DNA from: Bradyrhizobium guangxiense
GTDB lineage: Bacteria > Pseudomonadota > Alphaproteobacteria > Rhizobiales > Xanthobacteraceae
Assembly: GCF_004114915.1 (NCBI RefSeq)
Contig: NZ_CP022219.1
Location: forward strand, 3,998,501-4,062,500
Direction of reading: 5' to 3'
DNA: 64,000 bases
Positions 52,010 to 61,438 of the stretch are shown one piece after another. A program made the position numbers and the translations under genes. The notes below the pieces were generated by a model. It ran no database searches. It was not told the DNA's origin and saw only the letters and a program-made list of their open reading frames with translations. Numbering within the stretch: the first letter of the stretch is position 1; each line of letters opens with the position of its first letter.

Positions 52010-52894
52010 ATGTCACGACCCATCATCCGATCATTCTTCGACGAGCCGACCAACACGGTGAGCTACCTGGTCGGCGATCCCGCAACGAAAAAGGCCGCCA
52101 TCATCGACCCGGTGCTCGACTACGACCACAGTTCGGGCGAGGCGGACACGCGATCCGTCGAGGCGATGCTGAAGGCTGCGGAAGATGCCGGCAACACCAT
52201 CGAATGGGTGCTGGAGACGCACGCGCATGCCGACCATCTCTCGGGCGCGCCGTTCATCAAGGCAAAGACTGGCGCGAAGATCGGCATCGGGGAGCACATC
52301 AAGGACGTCCAACGCATCTTCCGGCCGATCTTCAAGGTTACCGACTTGAAGACCGACGGCAGCGATTTCGATCATCTGTTCCGCGACGGCGAACGCTTCA
52401 AGGTCGGCGAACTCGAGGTCGAGGTTCTCTATACTCCGGGGCACACGCCGGCAGACATCTCCTACAAGATCGAGGATGCGGTGTTCGTCGGCGACACTTT
52501 GTTCATGCCCGACTACGGCACCGCGCGCGCCGACTTCCCCGGCGGCGATGCTCACAAGCTTTACCGTTCCATCAAGCGGCTGCTGGCGCTGTCGCCGGAA
52601 ACACGACTGTTCATGTGTCACGACTACAAGGCGCCCGGCCGTGATACGTTCGCGTGGGAGACCACGGTACGCGAGCAGCGCGAGAACAACGTCCACGTCA
52701 AAGACGGTGTATCGGAAGACGAATTCGTAGCGATGCGGCAGGCGCGCGACACCAAACTGTCGGCACCGAAGCTGCTGCTACCTTCCATTCAGGTCAACAT
52801 CCGCGCCGGCAAATTCCCGCCGGCCGAAGCCAACGGGGTGCGCTATCTCACCATCCCCGTCAAACTCAAGGGCGGCGCGCAGACCTGCGTGTAG
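52010..52894 (+). CDS. Persulfide dioxygenase-like MBL-fold hydrolase (Blh/ETHE1 type)
   Basis: A 294-aa metallo-beta-lactamase-fold protein. Metal motif THAHADHLSG is at residues 70-79 (His71, His73, Asp75, His76), then YTPGHTPADIS and MCHDY. ETHE1/Blh enzymes oxidise glutathione persulfide to sulfite. The Blh from BigR operons can include a rhodanese; here the rhodanese is encoded separately in the divergent operon. ATG 52010. Confidence 0.85.
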   Translation: MSRPIIRSFFDEPTNTVSYLVGDPATKKAAIIDPVLDYDHSSGEADTRSVEAMLKAAEDAGNTIEWVLETHAHADHLSGAPFIKAKTGAKIGIGEHIKDVQRIFRPIFKVTDLKTDGSDFDHLFRDGERFKVGELEVEVLYTPGHTPADISYKIEDAVFVGDTLFMPDYGTARADFPGGDAHKLYRSIKRLLALSPETRLFMCHDYKAPGRDTFAWETTVREQRENNVHVKDGVSEDEFVAMRQARDTKLSAPKLLLPSIQVNIRAGKFPPAEANGVRYLTIPVKLKGGAQTCV

Positions 52895-52933
52895 GCCCCA
52901 GACGATCGTTCATGCCGCGGCACCGGTCGCTGA

Positions 52934-54247
52934 TCAGACGTCGAACGTCAGCTCCGACCGAGTGCCGCTGCGCCCTTCGCGGTTCGATATGGTGAGTTTC
53001 GCTCCCACCTTGGCGAGCGCGAGCTTGACGATGGCAAGGCCCAGCCCACTTCCGATCGGGCTCCTCAGTCGACCCCGGAAGAAGCGCTTTCCGATTTGAT
53101 CGAGTTCGTCGGCGGGGATCCCCGGCCCTTCGTCCTCGATGGCGATGGCATTACCCCGGGCCATCCAGACGACCCGTCCCTCGCTCGTGTACTGCATCGC
53201 GTTTTCGTGCAGGTTCCGCAGCGCGAGCTGGAGGCAGTCGGCATTCGTATTCAGCACCATGGCCCGGACGCTGGCGTCGATCGTCACCGTCGTCCGTTCG
53301 TGCCTGGGAGTGGCGGCGACGATCTCCTCGAGAAGCGGACCGACCGCGACCGGCGCCAAGGGTGCATCGACCGTATCGGAGTCCAGCCTTGCGATTGTCA
53401 GCAGTTGGCGCACCAGGCGCGTGCTCCTGTCGACGGCTGTCACGATCTGTTCGAGCGCCGCGCGCACGACCTTGGGGTCGTCTGCGGCCAGAGCCACCTG
53501 GGCCTGCGTCTTCAGTCCTGCCAGCGGCGTGCGCAGTTCGTGCGCCGCGAAGGCGGTCACTTCGCGTTCATGCCTACGCGCGGCTTCCACTCTGCTGAGA
53601 AGGCCATTCAGGGCGACCGCGAGCGGCCTGACCTCGGTCGGAGCGCGTTCGGTTTCGACGTGCCGCATGTCGTCCGGCTCGCGCGCACCGAGGTCCAGGG
53701 CCATCTGCCGCAAGGGACGAAGACCCTGCCCCACGCTCGCCCAGATCGCAGCGCCGAGCAGCGGCGCGATGAGAAGCGCCGGCCACATCAGCCCCTTGAT
53801 CAGGTCGGTCCCCAGCCGCTCCCGCAGCCCAACACGGTCCCCCACCATCACGCGCAGATTGTGATCGGCATCCTCGACCGAGAACACGCGCCAGGGTTCG
53901 CCGTCGATGATCCGGTCCGAGAATCCTGAGGCGGCAGGTGAGAGCTGCTGATCGGGTGCGCCGCTCGATTTCGCGACCATGCGGCCATCGAGAGACCAGA
54001 TCTGGCATGACAGTTGCCGTTCGTAGCTGCCGAGGGGCTGCATCGCGGCGGATGTCGAGGCCCCGGGAAGAGCATCGAAGCCGGACGCCAGAGAGGCCAC
54101 CATGCGCGCGGCCTCCTGCAGGCGCGTGTCGAGAACATGCTCCACTTCGTCACGCGTTCCGACGTAGATCCAGATGACCGCCGCCAACCAGACAATCCCG
54201 GTCGCTGCGAGCAGCATCGCGAACAATCTCAGTCTCAGGGACCTCAT
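52934..54247 (-). CDS. Two-component sensor histidine kinase
   Basis: A 437-aa membrane histidine kinase. Membrane segments are near residues 7-28 and 160-180, a periplasmic loop of about 130 residues lies between, then a HAMP-like linker, HisKA with the phospho-His in FAAHELRTPLAG and HATPase with IEDEGPGIP and GSGLGLAIVKL. Related to QseC/PmrB-type sensors. Its start overlaps the response-regulator stop by 4 bp. The frame above 54247 is not needed. Confidence 0.88.
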   Translation of the reverse strand: MRSLRLRLFAMLLAATGIVWLAAVIWIYVGTRDEVEHVLDTRLQEAARMVASLASGFDALPGASTSAAMQPLGSYERQLSCQIWSLDGRMVAKSSGAPDQQLSPAASGFSDRIIDGEPWRVFSVEDADHNLRVMVGDRVGLRERLGTDLIKGLMWPALLIAPLLGAAIWASVGQGLRPLRQMALDLGAREPDDMRHVETERAPTEVRPLAVALNGLLSRVEAARRHEREVTAFAAHELRTPLAGLKTQAQVALAADDPKVVRAALEQIVTAVDRSTRLVRQLLTIARLDSDTVDAPLAPVAVGPLLEEIVAATPRHERTTVTIDASVRAMVLNTNADCLQLALRNLHENAMQYTSEGRVVWMARGNAIAIEDEGPGIPADELDQIGKRFFRGRLRSPIGSGLGLAIVKLALAKVGAKLTISNREGRSGTRSELTFDV

Positions 54248-54909
54248 CGGCCCGTCCCCATCCGATAGCCTACGCCACGCAGCGTCTGAATCGCGTCTTT
54301 GCCGATCTTGTTGCGGAGATTGTGAATGTGGACCTCGACGGCATTGCTCTCGACGTCTTCCTGCCATCCGTAGAGGCGCTCCTCAAGTTCGGCGCGGGAA
54401 CGAACCTGCTCCGGACGCTCCATCAGAGCCGCCAGGATCGCGAACTCGCGGCGCGACAGGTTGATCGGCTCGCCCGCGACGGTGACGGAGAGATCAGCAG
54501 GCGAGAGCACGATGGCGCCGTGGGTCATGGCCGGAGCCGCACGACCGCCTTCCCGGCGGACAATGGCGCGCAGGCGCGCTGCCAGCTCATCGAGATCGAA
54601 GGGTTTCGCCAGATAGTCGTCGGCACCGGAATCCAACCCCAAAACCTTGTCGCCAACGCTATCACGCGCGGTCAGAAGCAGCACGGGCGTTGCGTCGCGC
54701 CGACTCCGGAGCCTGCGCAGCAGATCTAGACCGCTTCCATCCGGCAGCATGATATCGAGCACGACCGCGGAGTAGCGCGACGCCGCAAGCGCGTGGTCGG
54801 CATCCTCGCAGGTTTCGACTGCGTCGACCGTCGCACCCGTCAACGACAGGCCCGCCCGCAGACCGTCGGCCAGGATCGGATCGTCTTCGACGACAAGTAT
54901 GCGCATCAA
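54244..54909 (-). CDS. OmpR/PhoB-family response regulator (PmrA/QseB type)
   Basis: A 221-aa regulator with receiver Asp9, Asp10, phospho-acceptor Asp52 (VVLDIMLPDGSG) and Lys near 102, then a C-terminal winged helix (LSRREFAILAALM, ARAELEERLYG, VEVHIHNLRNKIG). The promoter region carries the CTTAAG-N5-CTTAAG box of PmrA-type regulators, as does the truncated transpeptidase leader. It thus likely controls its own operon, dsbD-dsbA and the next unit. ATG 54909. Confidence 0.88.
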   Translation of the reverse strand: MMRILVVEDDPILADGLRAGLSLTGATVDAVETCEDADHALAASRYSAVVLDIMLPDGSGLDLLRRLRSRRDATPVLLLTARDSVGDKVLGLDSGADDYLAKPFDLDELAARLRAIVRREGGRAAPAMTHGAIVLSPADLSVTVAGEPINLSRREFAILAALMERPEQVRSRAELEERLYGWQEDVESNAVEVHIHNLRNKIGKDAIQTLRGVGYRMGTGR

Positions 54910-54938
54910 TACCTCCGAGGTTCCTCTCGGTCGCCAGC

Positions 54939-54955
54939 CTTAAGGCTGGCTTAAG
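54939..54955. promoter_or_regulatory. PmrA-type response-regulator box 1
   Basis: CTTAAG-GCTGG-CTTAAG, two direct half-sites 11 bp apart, between the divergent regulator and dsbD starts. This spacing is the standard PmrA/QseB pattern. Confidence 0.8.
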
Positions 54956-55009
54956 GTAGCCTATCCAAGCCGCGGCATCCGCTCACAAAACGCAGGGCCG
55001 CCGCCCAAC

Positions 55010-56836
55010 ATGCCGGGCTTTCAGCGACTATCCATCTTATTGTTCGTTCTCATGTTACCGCTCGCGCAGGCGGAGGCGGGAACGCCGCCTCCCGCCGACA
55101 AGGCCTTCCAATTGAAGGTTTCGCGCGGCGACGCGGGGCTGTCGCTCACGTGGGTGATAGGGCCGGGCAGCTATCTCTACCGCGCAATGATCGTCGCCAA
55201 GAACGCGATGCCCCCCGGGACCCCTGTGTCGGTCCAGACTCCCCAAGGAGAACCGAAGGACGATCCCGATTTCGGGCCGCAGCAGATCTATCGGAATTCC
55301 GCCAAAGCCCAGATCCCATCTGCCGACTTGCGAGGGCTGCGCGAGATCGCAGTGACTTATCAGGGCTGTGCGGAGCAATACCAAATCTGCTACCCGCCGG
55401 TCGCCAAGACGATCGACCTGCAGACCCTGGCAATCAAGGATCGAGACGAAAACGGCGCGACCTCATCCGGATCCTCGTCAGAGTTCGTGGACGCGCCGGA
55501 CGTCGCGGGCGGATCGGACCATCGCCTTTCGACGAACGCCGCGCCAAGCCCTGACCGGGACATCTCCTCCTGGGTGACGCTCGGCGGCATGCTGGTCTCG
55601 TTCTTCGGATTCGGAGTTCTGTTGTCGTTCTCACCCTGCACCTTCCCGCTGGTGCCGATCTTCTTTGGCTTGATGGCCAGGTCGCAGGACCATCTTTCGT
55701 TCGGTCGCGGTCTCACCCTGGCTGCGATGTTCGTCGGCGCGTCGGCGTCGGCCTACGCGGCGCTCGGCGCGTTCGCCGCCTGGTCCGGATCCGCAGACAA
55801 CCTGCAGATCCTGCTGCAGACGCCGATCGCGCTCGGCGCAATGAGCGCCGTTCTCGTCATCCTCTCGCTATCCATGTTCGGCCTGTTCGAAATCCAGCTG
55901 CCGGCCGCCTTGGTCGGGCGGATATCGGGCGCGGCCTCCGAAGGCAGGCGCGGGCCGTTGGCCGCCGCCGCCGTTCTCGGATTCGGATCGGCGCTGATCG
56001 CCGGCCCCTGCGTGACACCTCCGCTCGCAACCGCCCTGCTGTACGTCGCGCGGACCGGCGACGTCGTGCGTGGCATGTCTGCCCTTTTCGTATTCGGCGT
56101 CGGCATGGGAATGCCGCTTCTGGTCTTCGGGGCGCTGGGCCCCCGCTTTCTGCCGAAACCTGGGCCCTGGCTCGTCCGCGTCAGGCATGCCTTCGGGTTC
56201 ATCCTGCTGGCCGTCGCGATCTCGATCTTCTCTCGCGTTTTGTCGCAGCAGACCACGCTGCAGCTCTGGGGCGCACTCGCGACGGGCGTCTCCGTCTATT
56301 TCGGAACGCAGTTCCTGATGGCGCACGGCCGATGGCGCTTCGGCTCCATGGGTCTGGCCACCATCGCGCTCCTGATCGGTTCGGCTCTGATGATCGGATC
56401 GGCAGGCGACGACAGCCTCGACGCCACCCGCATTCTCGATCCGTTCGTGACGCGCGAGACCGCATCCGAAGCACCAGTCCGGACGATTCGATCGGTCGCC
56501 GCGCTGCACGAAGAACTCGCCGCGGCCCGCACGGACGGAAAGCCCCTCTTGCTCGACTTCTCGGCAGAGTGGTGTGTCGAATGTCGGGTCATGGATGCCG
56601 TCCTGCGAACGCCTGAAGTACGTGCGCAGCTGCAAGATTTCAGAATGGTTCGTGCCGACGTGACCGTCGTCGACGAGGCGAGTCGAGCCCTGATGAAACG
56701 CTTCGACATCGTCGGACCGCCGACGATCCTGCTGTTCGGCACGCACGGAAATGTCGATCCCGCGGTCAAAATCATTGGCGCCGTCGATGCCGCAGCCCTG
56801 CTCGGAAAACTGACGGCGGCCGCCGCGGCCGACTGA
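55010..56836 (+). CDS. dsbD: Protein-disulfide reductase DsbD (ScsB/DsbD type)
   Basis: A 608-aa membrane thiol transporter that carries electrons from cytoplasmic thioredoxin to the periplasm. Signal peptide of about 23 residues, N-terminal DsbD-alpha domain (about 28-145), eight membrane segments (about 190-480) with the cysteine pair in FSPCTFP and GPCVTPP, and a C-terminal thioredoxin domain with WCVEC. ATG 55010. Followed by a DsbA-like gene at 28 bp. Could be the ScsB variant from copper-tolerance operons. Confidence 0.88.
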   Translation: MPGFQRLSILLFVLMLPLAQAEAGTPPPADKAFQLKVSRGDAGLSLTWVIGPGSYLYRAMIVAKNAMPPGTPVSVQTPQGEPKDDPDFGPQQIYRNSAKAQIPSADLRGLREIAVTYQGCAEQYQICYPPVAKTIDLQTLAIKDRDENGATSSGSSSEFVDAPDVAGGSDHRLSTNAAPSPDRDISSWVTLGGMLVSFFGFGVLLSFSPCTFPLVPIFFGLMARSQDHLSFGRGLTLAAMFVGASASAYAALGAFAAWSGSADNLQILLQTPIALGAMSAVLVILSLSMFGLFEIQLPAALVGRISGAASEGRRGPLAAAAVLGFGSALIAGPCVTPPLATALLYVARTGDVVRGMSALFVFGVGMGMPLLVFGALGPRFLPKPGPWLVRVRHAFGFILLAVAISIFSRVLSQQTTLQLWGALATGVSVYFGTQFLMAHGRWRFGSMGLATIALLIGSALMIGSAGDDSLDATRILDPFVTRETASEAPVRTIRSVAALHEELAAARTDGKPLLLDFSAEWCVECRVMDAVLRTPEVRAQLQDFRMVRADVTVVDEASRALMKRFDIVGPPTILLFGTHGNVDPAVKIIGAVDAAALLGKLTAAAAAD

Positions 56837-56864
56837 CCTCAACTCCCAGAATAAGGAAGACAAC

Positions 56865-57512
56865 ATGCTTCGGCATATCTCCAGACGCACGCTCGCCCAG
56901 ATGATCGCCGTCGCGGGCATCCGCTACATGGTCGGCCCCGCGCACGCAGACGACGCTCCCACCGAGGCGGACATTTCGCGCGAAGCCATCCTCTACGATG
57001 CGGCCGCGCCCACCGCGGGCAACCCGAAGGGCGATCTGACGATCGTGGTCTTCTTCGACTATAACTGCCCCTTCTGCAAACAGGCGGAGCCCGAACTCGA
57101 GCGGCTGGTGAAGGCCGACGGCAAGATTCGCCTTGTCTACAAGGACTGGCCGATCCTCACGCCGGATTCGATCAAGGGTGCGCAGTGGGCGCTGGCCGCG
57201 AAGTATCAGAACCGCTACGACGCCGCGCATCTCGCGATGATGGGAATTCCGGGGCCGAAGATACCCGCCGAGCGGATGCGGGAGGCGATCGCGAAGTCCG
57301 GGGTCGACATGGATCGTCTGGATGCCGATCTCCAGGCCCACGGCGACGAAATCACCAAGCTCCTGCGACGCAACCTGGCCCAAGCCGACTCGCTCAGGCT
57401 GATGGGCACGCCCGCCTACATCGTCGGTCAGTACCGCGTGACGCAGGCACTGAACTACGAAGGCTTCAAACGCGTCGCCGCCGACGCGCGCGCCCGCGCA
57501 GCAAAGAAGTGA
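56865..57512 (+). CDS. DsbA-family thiol oxidoreductase (Com1/ScsC-like)
   Basis: A 215-aa periplasmic thioredoxin-fold protein with a signal peptide (cleavage near AHA27) and active site Cys68-Pro-Phe-Cys71 (YNCPFCKQ), plus the cis-Pro GTPAYIV. Its length and helical insert fit the alpha-proteobacterial DsbA/Com1/ScsC group. It is a natural client of DsbD, as isomerase or reductant. ATG 56865, 28 bp after dsbD. Confidence 0.88.
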   Translation: MLRHISRRTLAQMIAVAGIRYMVGPAHADDAPTEADISREAILYDAAAPTAGNPKGDLTIVVFFDYNCPFCKQAEPELERLVKADGKIRLVYKDWPILTPDSIKGAQWALAAKYQNRYDAAHLAMMGIPGPKIPAERMREAIAKSGVDMDRLDADLQAHGDEITKLLRRNLAQADSLRLMGTPAYIVGQYRVTQALNYEGFKRVAADARARAAKK

Positions 57513-57526
57513 GCAACGGAGCCGCT

Positions 57527-57543
57527 CTTAAGCCTGGCTTAAG
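57527..57543 (+). promoter_or_regulatory. PmrA-type response-regulator box 2
   Basis: CTTAAG-CCTGG-CTTAAG in the 86-bp gap between the DsbA-like gene and the transpeptidase. The half-sites and the inner CTGG match box 1 at 54939-54955. Confidence 0.8.
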
Positions 57544-57598
57544 CTGCGGATCGAGACTGGTCCCACGCGCGCCGATGGGCCGTACCAAGGGAAGAAAG

Positions 57599-58267
57599 AT
57601 GACGCTTCGAAAGCAATGGGCCGTCTGTGCTGCGGCATTGTTTCTGCCGGCGGCGTTGGCAGGCTGCGTCTCCGACTCGGACATCATGCGCAAGGCGGCA
57701 GCCGCCACTTATGCCCCGGCGTCCGCGCCACGATATGGCGCGGTCTCAGACGGCGCCTACACCATTGCGGCTGTTCCGGCGGGCGACCTGAAGGCCCGCT
57801 ACATGCGTCAACTCGTCGACGATCCGACCGGACAGCCGGCCGGGACCGTCGTCGTGGATCCGAAGAACCGCTTCCTCTATCTGGTTCAGGAAGGCGGCAA
57901 GGCCCTGCGCTACGGCGTAGGTGTCGGCAAGGCCGGCATGGCCTGGTCGGGCACCGCCAATGTCGCGATGAAGCGCGAATGGCCGCGCTGGACACCCACG
58001 AAGGACATGATCGCCCGCGAGCCGGACAAGTGCATCAAGTGGGCCCGAGGCATGGAGGGCGGCACGCAAAATCCGCTCGGCGCGCGTGCTCTCTATCTGT
58101 TCAGGGATGGCAAGGACACGCTGTACAGGATTCACGGCACCAATGAGCCGTGGTCGATCGGCCAACCTGACCGTCGGGCATGGTCGTGCCGCATGTCCTC
58201 GGCGTGCGGATCGCGAGCTTCAAGCGTGGCTTCCATGATTTCCGGCCGCAAGAGGGCTGCCGACTGA
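57599..58267 (+). pseudogene. Truncated L,D-transpeptidase, catalytic region missing
   Basis: A 222-aa reading frame starting as a YkuD-family lipoprotein (LAGC near residue 22). It keeps VVDPKNRFLYLV, YGVGVGKAG, GGTQNPLGARALYLF and HGTNEPWSIGQ. After Gln the family should continue with SSGC-R and its catalytic Cys, but from about 58165 the sequence is unrelated (PDRRAWSCRMSS...) in all frames. The 3' end was likely replaced by recombination, so cross-linking is improbable. ATG 57599. Box 2 lies upstream; the VIT-like gene starts 51 bp after. Confidence 0.8.
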
Positions 58268-58318
58268 GCGGCTCTCTTCGAACTTGACCGCCAAACTCTA
58301 CCGACCAGGAGCGCTCCT

Positions 58319-59014
58319 ATGCCCGTCACCCCGCACGTCGAAAAGCACTTTACCGCTTCCGAGAGCGTCCGCGACGTCGTGATTGGAATGGCCGATGGCC
58401 TCACGGTGCCGTTTGCCCTGGCCGCTGGCCTGTCGGCCGCAGTGACCAACACGGACGTCATCGTCACGGCGGGGCTCGCCGAAGTCGTTGCCGGTGCAAT
58501 AGCGATGGGGCTCGGTGGGTATCTCGCCGCACGTACGGACGCCGAGCACTACGCAGCCGAGGAACAGCGCGAGCATCAGGAAATCGATCATCTGCGCGAC
58601 CGGGAGACCGAGGAGGTCGAACGGATCTTTCGCGAGTATGGTCTCCAAGGCGATGCACTACAGTCCGTCGTTGGCGCAATCTCGTCAAACCGACAACGAT
58701 GGGTAGATTTCATGATGCGCTTCGAGCTGGGCTTGGAGCGGCCCGATCCGAAGCGAGCGCCCATCAGCGCCGCCACGATCGGAGGGTCCTACGTTGTCGG
58801 GGGCTTGATTCCGCTGGTGCCCTACATGTTCACCCAGAATATAGGAACGGCGCTGCAGATCTCGGTCGCTGCGACCGGCGCCGCCCTGCTCTGCTTCGGG
58901 GCCGTCAAAGGGCAGTTCACCGGCGTCAACAGGATCAAGTCGGCGCTGCAAACTCTGCTCGTCGGCGGATTAGCCGCAGGTGCGGCCTATTGGCTCCCGC
59001 ATTTGTTCGGCTAG
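58319..59014 (+). CDS. VIT1/CCC1-family iron/manganese transporter
   Basis: A 231-aa membrane protein with about five hydrophobic segments and the CCC1/VIT N-terminus RDVVIGMADGLTVPFALAAGL and GGYLAARTDAEHY. The acidic metal-loading loop lies between segments 2 and 3 (EEQREHQEIDHLRD..EEVERIFREYG). It likely removes Fe or Mn from the cytoplasm. ATG 58319. It may read from the same message as the truncated transpeptidase and be controlled by box 2. Confidence 0.86.
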   Translation: MPVTPHVEKHFTASESVRDVVIGMADGLTVPFALAAGLSAAVTNTDVIVTAGLAEVVAGAIAMGLGGYLAARTDAEHYAAEEQREHQEIDHLRDRETEEVERIFREYGLQGDALQSVVGAISSNRQRWVDFMMRFELGLERPDPKRAPISAATIGGSYVVGGLIPLVPYMFTQNIGTALQISVAATGAALLCFGAVKGQFTGVNRIKSALQTLLVGGLAAGAAYWLPHLFG

Positions 59015-59040
59015 ATTGTCCGGACAATTCGAACATCCTA

Positions 59041-60393
59041 CTATCGCATTGCGAAGAGCTCCTGGTGGAACCGCTCTTTCACACGAAAGCCGTGCGCGCC
59101 AAAGTCTTGCTTCAGGGCTTCACCAAAGGCAGTTGGACCACAAAACCAGATGCTCGCAGTGCGCCATTCCGGCACCACCTCGCGTATGCGTTCGCCACTC
59201 AATCGTCCGTCACGGGTATCGATAAGAACATGCAGGTGCACATCAGCTGATCGTGCATCCGCTGCGAGCTTTCTCAGCGCCTCCTCGTCGACATCAGCTG
59301 TGGTGTGAAACAGGTGCACCCTCGGCGGAATGCCGACGCCGGATGTACCTTTAAGCATGCTCAACTCCTTCATGCGAGCGATGAAAGGAGTGATGCCAAT
59401 TCCACCACCGATCCAAATCTGGTGCGCGCAGTTGTCATCGAAAGTGAAGCAGCCATAGGGCCCTTCCACCTTCACTTCCTGCCCGAGACACAGCTTCTCC
59501 TTCAGACGGCTGGTGTGGTCGCCACGTTCCTTAGTAATGAAGGTGATCCTGGGATCTTGAGCGTTCCATCCGGAGGCGATTGTGTAGGGATGGGCACCCT
59601 CCGAGAGATTGGACATAGCGAAAGCGAACTGGCCGGGTTTATGCCCGCGCCATCCCCGAGGCACTTCGATTTCTGTCTCTATCGCTCTGACCCCGGGATA
59701 GTACTTGAGCGAGGTGATCCTCCCTTTGATTTGGCGCCCAGCACCGATGCGCCGCAAAAGCGCAACAACCGCGCCCCACGCTCCGTAGGCAAATAGCGCT
59801 CCCAAGATCCATCCCAGCGGCGACATCCAATAGCTGAACTTCATCAGCGTAACGGCGTGAAAGACCAGCACCAGGTAAGCAATGGCGAGGAGGCGATGCG
59901 TCTTATAGAAGAACCGGTACGGGAACAGTTGAACGAGCGCCAGAGCGATCAGCACCACCGTCCCGTAGAAGGCCCATTCGCCCAGCCCCTCCGCCGATCC
60001 ATGTAAGCTCGAAAAAACTCCCTCGATCGGGCTCTCAATCGATCGCCTGGCCCCCCGCTCCGGCCGCGCCAGCAAGCCCCAGCCGACCGCCCATTTCGGC
60101 CCATTGGCCCAAAGCCAATGGACAACTGCAGTCGTTAGCGCGGTGATGCCGAACCATTTGTGCAAGCGGTACATCTTGTCGAGACCGCCCAGCCACGCCT
60201 CTGGCCAACGCGGTCGTAACGCGAGGATCATCGCCATGCTCATGCAACCGATTGCCAGCACCCCGCTCAACTGCACCATCCTCTCGCGAAGCGGAAAGAA
60301 GGAGCCCGGGCCAAGCAGTTGGGGCTCGGCAATTAGCCAGAGCAGGGCGAGGGCCGCCAGACTGCCCCAAAATGCCCGTCTGAGATTCTGCAT
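59041..60393 (-). CDS. Ferric-reductase-like transmembrane flavoprotein
   Basis: A 450-aa NOX/ferric-reductase-type enzyme. About six membrane segments (to about 225) with the heme His candidates in LHKWFGI and VVHWLW/VFHAVTL, then an FAD-binding domain (HPYTIASG) and a NAD(P)H domain (GGGIGITPFIARM and WFCGPTAFGEAL). It would pass electrons from NAD(P)H across the membrane to ferric iron or oxygen. ATG 60393. It is convergent to the VIT-like gene, which suggests iron handling. Confidence 0.82.
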   Translation of the reverse strand: MQNLRRAFWGSLAALALLWLIAEPQLLGPGSFFPLRERMVQLSGVLAIGCMSMAMILALRPRWPEAWLGGLDKMYRLHKWFGITALTTAVVHWLWANGPKWAVGWGLLARPERGARRSIESPIEGVFSSLHGSAEGLGEWAFYGTVVLIALALVQLFPYRFFYKTHRLLAIAYLVLVFHAVTLMKFSYWMSPLGWILGALFAYGAWGAVVALLRRIGAGRQIKGRITSLKYYPGVRAIETEIEVPRGWRGHKPGQFAFAMSNLSEGAHPYTIASGWNAQDPRITFITKERGDHTSRLKEKLCLGQEVKVEGPYGCFTFDDNCAHQIWIGGGIGITPFIARMKELSMLKGTSGVGIPPRVHLFHTTADVDEEALRKLAADARSADVHLHVLIDTRDGRLSGERIREVVPEWRTASIWFCGPTAFGEALKQDFGAHGFRVKERFHQELFAMR

Positions 60394-60594
60394 GTGGCCT
60401 TTCTTCCATGACGCCCCAGAGGCAGCTTGAACCGATTGAGTAGCGCTGCATTGAGCTTGCTCAACCCGGCCTGATCGCGGCACATACTGCGTCGTGGGGA
60501 CGCAGGTCAAACCCCAGGACTTTGCTCCAGCGCAAACTCCTGGTCATCGCGATCTCCCAACTTGAAAGCAAGCAGACGCACCGGAGCAGCTCCC

Positions 60595-61071
60595 GTGACC
60601 ATATTGACCAGATCGTTAATACCGGTACTCCTCGTGCTTGGTTATCTCGCGGGGCAGCGTGTCCTTGCTGCTGGATCGCACGCACATGACAAACCAGCTG
60701 CGACACCCGCGCTCCAATTAGACCACGGCAGGAAGTGGGCGACGGACGACGTCCTGCGCCGTGGCATGAGCGAAATCCGTCTCGCGATGAACCAATCGCT
60801 GGCCCGCATTCACAACAACACGTTCGCGTCAGCACAATATGAAGCTCTGTCGACGCGTATCCAGAAGCAGATCGACTATGTGGTGGGAAACTGCAAGCTG
60901 CCCGAACAGGCTGACAAGCAACTCCACCTCGTTATCGAGCAGATCATCGCGGGCGCAACCGAAATGAAGGCCGGGACCAGACGCGAGCAAGGAGCCGCGA
61001 CGATCGTGCGGGCGCTCGCTCAATACGGCGAGTATTTTGACCATGCCGGTTGGCGCCAACTAGAACCTTGA
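60595..61071 (+). CDS. Periplasmic helical protein
   Basis: A 158-aa protein from GTG 60595 with a signal peptide (VLLVLGYLAGQRVLA, cleavage near AAG) and four predicted helices. The mature part includes DDVLRRGMSEIRLAMNQSLA, IQKQIDYVVGNCKLPEQADK and QIIAGATEMKAG, one Cys and several His, as in small heme or metal-binding helical proteins. No heme CXXCH. GGAG lies before the GTG; TTG 60562 is an alternative. Divergent from the ferric-reductase-like gene. Confidence 0.65.
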   Translation: MTILTRSLIPVLLVLGYLAGQRVLAAGSHAHDKPAATPALQLDHGRKWATDDVLRRGMSEIRLAMNQSLARIHNNTFASAQYEALSTRIQKQIDYVVGNCKLPEQADKQLHLVIEQIIAGATEMKAGTRREQGAATIVRALAQYGEYFDHAGWRQLEP

Positions 61072-61438
61072 CGGCCGACAGTAAGTGGCCGCAACGAGGC
61101 CCGCCTCGCATTTTGGTGACGGTCTCCTACGAGTATCGGTCTCCCTGTTCGAACTATTGCTGCACGAGCTTCTTCTCCAGTGCGTGAAGGGCCGCATTCC
61201 TCCTAGGTACGTGTTGCTTCCGTTGCCTTGAATTTACTCATGCGCCGCCTATCGCCCCGCACTGCGAGAAGATGCAAGCGATGGCTGATGGATTCGTCGC
61301 CAAGGTAGCGCCGTCACACATATCGACCGGTGGTAGCCTAAAATAACGAGCTCTCGACTTAATCCGCCGCAGGCCTTACTGGGAAACCTCCTGCCAACAA
61401 CTCCGATGTGGAGCCCCTCGCGAGCACCCGGAAAGAGC
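61072..61438. other. Gene-free gap of about 370 bp
   Basis: No reading frame with coding character and no clear repeat on either strand. It presumably holds the promoter of the downstream permease. Confidence 0.5.
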
